NCBI GenBank assembly: GCA_964445765.1
Contig: CAYULD010000001.1
Location: 248,001-312,000 of the forward strand
Direction of reading: 5' to 3'
Length of the DNA: 64,000 nt
Source of the DNA: JANPLD01 sp964445765
GTDB taxonomy: Bacteria; Pseudomonadota; Alphaproteobacteria; Rickettsiales; UBA8987
The position numbers and the translations under genes were made by a program. The notes beneath the pieces were generated by a model. It saw only the letters and a list, made by a program, of their open reading frames with translations. It was not told where the DNA came from and did not search any database. The number at the start of each line of letters is the position of its first letter. Position 1 is the first letter of the stretch. Shown here in pieces: positions 60,395 to 64,000 of this stretch.

Positions 60395-62575
60395 ATGGAT
60401 ATAACACCGCCACAGCCTAATATTTCATCATACGCAGGGGAAAATTTATTAAATAAAATTGAATCTTATAATCCTGATTTTAATAAACAATTTGTTAAAA
60501 AGGCGATAGATTTTGCCATTGAATATCACGGCTCACAGCTTCGTGCATCCGGAGACCCATATTATCACCACCCTATTGCAGTTGCTGAAATCGTTGCGGA
60601 TCTCCATCTTGATACTGGCTCAATCGTTACCGCACTTTTGCACGATACCGTTGAAGATACTGATGCAACAATTGATATTATAAAGCAAGAATTTGGCTCA
60701 GAAATTGCTCACTTGGTTGATGGCGTTACAAAGCTAGATAAAATTAACTTCAAAACAGAAAATGAGAAAAATGCTGAAAATTTTCGCAAACTTTTAATTG
60801 CAATCTCTGAAGATATTAGAGTTTTATTGGTAAAACTTGCGGATAGGCTTCATAATATGCGAACCCTAAATTATATTCCAAAGCCAGAAAAAAGGCTTAG
60901 AATTGCCCGCGAAACAATGGATATTTACGCCCAGCTTGCAGAAAGAATAGGTATTCACAAAATTAAAATGGAGCTTCAAGATTTAGCCTTTAGAGAATTA
61001 AATGCTGATGCTTATAACTCAGTAATAAGCAGGCTAAATTACCTTCGCCAGCAAGATAAAAATATTATTCCACGCACTATTGAAGGCATCAAGAAAAATT
61101 TAGAAAAATATAATATTAAATCTGAAGTAACTGGAAGAGAGAAAATGCCATATTCAATTTGGCAAAAAATGCAAAAAAAGAAGCTCGGTTTTGAGCATGT
61201 AACAGATATTATCGCATTTAGAGTAATTTGTGAAAATATTGATGATTGTTACAAAGCACTTGGCGTTATTCACACAAATTACAGGTTAGTTCCGGGTTAT
61301 TTTGATGATTATATCTCAACCCCTAAAGCAAATAATTATCAGTCCATTCACACGATTGTAATGGGTGATGATAACCAAAGAATTGAAGTGCAAATTAGAA
61401 CAAAAGATATGCACCAAGTTGCTGAATATGGTGTTGCCGCCCATTGGAGCTATAAACAAGGCATAAATTATGGCGTTGATGGAACACAATTTCGCTGGAT
61501 AAGGCAATTATTAGAAATTTTAGAAAATGCATCTGACCCAGATGAAATCTTAGAAAACACAAAACTTGAAATGTATAATGAAGATGTGTTTTGCTTCACC
61601 CCAAAAGGAGATTTATTTGTTCTGCCAAAAGGTGCAACCGCTGTTGATTTCGCCTTTGCAGTTCACTCTGGCGTTGGCAGAACTTGTGTTGGTGCAAAAA
61701 TTAATGGCAGGTTAGTTCCACTTAGAACAAAACTAAAAAATGGTGATCAGATTGAAATATTACAATCTAAAGTTCCGGCAATCCAACAATCTTGGGAAGG
61801 CTTTGCCAAAACCGCAAAGGCAAAATCAGAAATAAGAAAATTTATCCGCAATAAAAAAATGGGTGAATATTCAGTTCTTGGAAAATCAATTATTAATCAA
61901 ATTTTCTTGCAGAATAATGAAGAATTTAATGAGAGTAAAATTTCTCATCTACCTGAAAAATTGAAAAGAAAAAATATTCAAGAATTATACTCCGCTATCG
62001 GTGAAGGGCAAATTGCTAGAATAGAAATTATTAGAGAATTATTCCCTGATAATAACCAGCTTTCAAGCCGTCAAAAAGATGAGTCAGGTGCATTTGAAAC
62101 AATTCAAAATGAAATTCCGCTTAAGGGCTTAACATCTGGCGTTTCTGTTACCTATGCAAGTTGCTGTAACCCACTGCCGGGTGAAAAAATAGTTGGCATT
62201 CAGCTTCCAGTTGGTGGTATTGCGATTCACGCCGCAGATTGTATGGAGCTTGAGCAATATGTTGACCAGCCAGATAGATGGATAGATTTGAAATGGGATG
62301 AAGAATCAATCAACAATAAATACATCTCAAGGGTTGATGTTACTTGCATCAATAAACCCGGTGTTCTTGCAGAGCTTGCAAATTTATGTGCAAAGGCAGA
62401 AGCAAATATTTATAATGTTAGAATTAAAGGCAAGGGTAGAGATTTCTGCAAAATAACAATGGATTTGGAAGTACAAAATATTCAACATTTAAGAAAAGTT
62501 GAGCAACATCTCAGAACTTCTGAATTTACCTCATCAGTAAAAAGAAATCGTGATACACAAAAAAAGTCAGCTTAA
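60395..62575 (+). CDS. spoT: Bifunctional (p)ppGpp synthetase/hydrolase Rsh (RelA/SpoT)
   Basis: 726 residues with all four parts: HD hydrolase (about 45-200; YYHHPIAVAEIVADL, HDTVEDT, LADRLHNMRTL), synthetase (about 240-360; REKMPYSIWQKMQKKKLGFEHVTDIIAFRVI, YISTPKANNYQSIHT, EVQIRTKDMHQVAEYGVAAHW), TGS (about 400-465) and a C-terminal ACT domain (ISRVDVTCINKPGVLAELANLCAKAEANI). Intact HD motif and synthetase residues indicate both making and breaking ppGpp, as in single alphaproteobacterial Rsh. It interrupts the flagellar cluster. rpoZ, its usual neighbour, is at 36461. Confidence 0.96.
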   Translation: MDITPPQPNISSYAGENLLNKIESYNPDFNKQFVKKAIDFAIEYHGSQLRASGDPYYHHPIAVAEIVADLHLDTGSIVTALLHDTVEDTDATIDIIKQEFGSEIAHLVDGVTKLDKINFKTENEKNAENFRKLLIAISEDIRVLLVKLADRLHNMRTLNYIPKPEKRLRIARETMDIYAQLAERIGIHKIKMELQDLAFRELNADAYNSVISRLNYLRQQDKNIIPRTIEGIKKNLEKYNIKSEVTGREKMPYSIWQKMQKKKLGFEHVTDIIAFRVICENIDDCYKALGVIHTNYRLVPGYFDDYISTPKANNYQSIHTIVMGDDNQRIEVQIRTKDMHQVAEYGVAAHWSYKQGINYGVDGTQFRWIRQLLEILENASDPDEILENTKLEMYNEDVFCFTPKGDLFVLPKGATAVDFAFAVHSGVGRTCVGAKINGRLVPLRTKLKNGDQIEILQSKVPAIQQSWEGFAKTAKAKSEIRKFIRNKKMGEYSVLGKSIINQIFLQNNEEFNESKISHLPEKLKRKNIQELYSAIGEGQIARIEIIRELFPDNNQLSSRQKDESGAFETIQNEIPLKGLTSGVSVTYASCCNPLPGEKIVGIQLPVGGIAIHAADCMELEQYVDQPDRWIDLKWDEESINNKYISRVDVTCINKPGVLAELANLCAKAEANIYNVRIKGKGRDFCKITMDLEVQNIQHLRKVEQHLRTSEFTSSVKRNRDTQKKSA

Positions 62576-62581
62576 ATTTCT

Positions 62582-63322
62582 CTACCAAGGGGAAAGAATA
62601 TCTGAAACCTGATTGCCAATTCTCGGCTGTTGAATATCATCAATAACACCTTGACCACCATAAGAAATTCTAGCTTCGGCAATCTGATTAAGTGAAACTT
62701 CATTATTTGGCGTTATATCTTCAGGCCTTATAACACCTTTAACAGTAAGTTGCCTTAATTCGTAATTTATCCTAACTTCTTGGCTTCCATAAATTGCAAA
62801 ATTACCATTAGGTAAAACTTTTGTAATCACCGCCGCAATAACTGTGTTTATATTTTCCGTTCTGTTGATTATACCCTCACCCCTGTTGTTAAGCACTGTC
62901 TCTTGATCTATTAAGTTTGCAGGGTTACCTTTTGAGCCAGAAACCACTTTAGCTAGGCCTGCTAGTTTTCCCTGTAATCCAAAAATTTCTGGCACTCTAA
63001 CATTATCATTTTCAGTTCTTCTTCTCTCTGTTCTATTATTAACTTGTGCCCTATCTTGAACTGCAACTCTTACCGTTACAATATCACCAACCTTACCCGC
63101 CCTTTGATCTTTGAAGAATGTTTTTGAGTTGCCATCCCATAATGAATTTGATGAAGCTGGCTTAGTTACTTTAGGTGCCTCTGATGGCCATTTGAATGAT
63201 GGTGGTTCAACTTTCTGTTCTGTCATAGGGGGCTTTCTACCAAGCCACTCAAGCCTATCAAGCTGAGATGTTGAACAGGCCGATAATATAAAAGATATAA
63301 TTATAAAATAATATTTATTCAT
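62582..63322 (-). CDS. flgH: Flagellar L-ring lipoprotein FlgH
   Basis: 246 residues. The lipobox is ILSAC with Cys16 after a short signal peptide. Family blocks are SLWDGNSKTFFKDQRAGKVGDIVTVRVAVQDRA and the C-terminal GSQEVRINYELRQLTVKGVIRPEDITPNNEVSLNQIAEARISYGGQG, which closes the L-ring beta structure. It forms the outer-membrane bushing with the FlgI P-ring. It lies 5 nt downstream of flgA on the minus strand, convergent with rsh (6 nt). Confidence 0.95.
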   Translation of the reverse strand: MNKYYFIIISFILSACSTSQLDRLEWLGRKPPMTEQKVEPPSFKWPSEAPKVTKPASSNSLWDGNSKTFFKDQRAGKVGDIVTVRVAVQDRAQVNNRTERRRTENDNVRVPEIFGLQGKLAGLAKVVSGSKGNPANLIDQETVLNNRGEGIINRTENINTVIAAVITKVLPNGNFAIYGSQEVRINYELRQLTVKGVIRPEDITPNNEVSLNQIAEARISYGGQGVIDDIQQPRIGNQVSDILSPW

Positions 63323-63327
63323 AAAAA

Positions 63328-64000
63328 TTAATTACTAAGTAATTTATTTATTTCATTATTAGCAATTGATTGCTTATCGTTTGCGTAATTTGCAATAACT
63401 ATATTTGGCTGTTCAACCATAGCAGTAAATTCCTTACCACTTTCAATATTTTTTAGCCTTATAATGTCCCCTTCCCTACCATCTGAAAGTGCCATTGCAG
63501 TAACTTTAACTTCCATATTTTTCATCTTAAAAATTGCAACAACTGCTTTGCCTTTCTTTATAATAATTGGGTTTTCAATATCATTTTCAGTAATTTGCAT
63601 ACCTAAGTTAATATTTTTAGTAGCAACTTTACCAATTAACCCTTCATAATTATTTATGCTTTTATATATAATTTTTTCTTCAGGAATGTAACTAATGGAT
63701 AATTTATCCTGAGTAATCTCTTCACCTCTTTTTATAATATCGCCAGCTACAATAACCTTTTTACTTTCAGTATATTTTCCCTTTGCAGAGAGAAAATATT
63801 TTTCACTTTCTGGTGATAAGATAATTTCAAACTCTCTAAATTCTTTATTTATAGAAAATTTTGAAATTCTAAATTTTTCATTAATGCCAGATTTTTCAAC
63901 CTCTTCAAAAGTAAAATTTCTTCCTGCCCCTTCCCTAGAGATATAGCCATATTTAACGCCATATAATTTATTTTCTAAATTTGCAGAAATAATTTCTGAA
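63328..64000 (-). CDS. flgA: Flagellar P-ring assembly chaperone FlgA (5' end outside window)
   Basis: The minus-strand frame is open from 64000 down to 63328 with no stop, about 223 residues, so the gene starts beyond the window; an apparent ATG at 63600 is internal. Visible are the SAF domain (VIVAGDIIKRGEEITQDKLSISYIPEEK, LIGKVATKNINLGMQITENDIENP) and the C-terminal beta domain (KGKAVVAIFKMKNMEVKVTAMALSDGREGDIIRLKNIESGKEF). FlgA helps FlgI subunits assemble into the P-ring in the periplasm. It is 5 nt from flgH. The domain preceding SAF is also present, so only the signal region and some N-terminal sequence are missing. Confidence 0.9.
   Translation of the reverse strand, partial: SEIISANLENKLYGVKYGYISREGAGRNFTFEEVEKSGINEKFRISKFSINKEFREFEIILSPESEKYFLSAKGKYTESKKVIVAGDIIKRGEEITQDKLSISYIPEEKIIYKSINNYEGLIGKVATKNINLGMQITENDIENPIIIKKGKAVVAIFKMKNMEVKVTAMALSDGREGDIIRLKNIESGKEFTAMVEQPNIVIANYANDKQSIANNEINKLLSN

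Noticed and set aside
63328..63600. A separate 90-residue gene at the right edge
   Set aside because: The frame stays open to base 64000 and the upstream translation is the FlgA SAF region, so this is the C-terminal part of flgA.

Overview
The window is an AT-rich chromosomal segment (about one third GC by eye) from an alphaproteobacterium. The evidence is CtrA with Asp51, a DivL-type pseudokinase with tyrosine in place of the phospho-histidine, a PleC/DivJ-like kinase, ThyX, an adjacent pdxJ/acpS pair, alphaproteobacterial FdxA and RpoZ, and a flagellar cluster with a sigma-54 type promoter. Low GC, very short intergenic gaps, ThyX and in-frame palindromic repeats recall Rickettsiales or other AT-rich alphaproteobacteria. 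However, leuA, metE, metF, two TonB receptors and a flagellum point to a free-living or only loosely host-associated cell. No rRNA, tRNA, CRISPR array, prophage or transposase was recognised.

Layout. 1-9.5 kb: 3' part of uvrA, acsA, ctrA-sixA, rbfA, a secreted Cys-rich protein, metF, mlaA-mlaC and an anchored cytochrome c. 9.5-14.5 kb: the most accessory-looking part, with an orphan protein, a ParD/ParE-like pair lying between nfeD and a stomatin gene, and a SIR2-like (defence-type) gene seated between pdxJ and acpS; pdxJ itself carries a 132-bp in-frame palindromic element. 14.6-23.8 kb: fadD, thyX, leuA, divL, fdxA, metE. 23.9-31.9 kb: two TonB-dependent receptors (the second ZnuD-like behind a perfect Zur-like palindrome), a DMT exporter and a Kef-type antiporter. 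32-43.8 kb: cmk, an XRE regulator, lptB, rpsA, rpoZ, a homoserine-kinase-like gene, mreB, a D-amino-acid transaminase, gatA/gatC, bolA, a pseudo-receiver and a LOG protein. 43.9-49.3 kb: ftsW-murG-ccmF-ccmG-ccmH on the minus strand. 49.4-53.2 kb: a PleC/DivJ-like kinase and a hybrid kinase. 53.8-64 kb: flgI-flgJ-flgN-flgK-flgL-fliW, then a bifunctional rsh, then flgH and partial flgA on the minus strand.

How the genes fit together. ctrA, divL, the PleC-like kinase, ftsW, mreB and the flagellar genes are the classical parts and outputs of the alphaproteobacterial cell-cycle circuit. Candidate CtrA boxes (TTAA-N7-TTAA) lie before ctrA and in the ftsW/kinase divergent region. metF and metE form the B12-independent end of methionine synthesis. 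The ccm genes would mature the local cytochrome c.

Several intergenic regions hold dispersed palindromes: GTCAT...ATGAC elements, CCCCT-type elements, a TTAGGG-type G-quadruplex element and a nested inverted repeat. One palindrome is inserted inside pdxJ, much like the Rickettsia palindromic elements. All calls come from reading the sequence; no database search was run.
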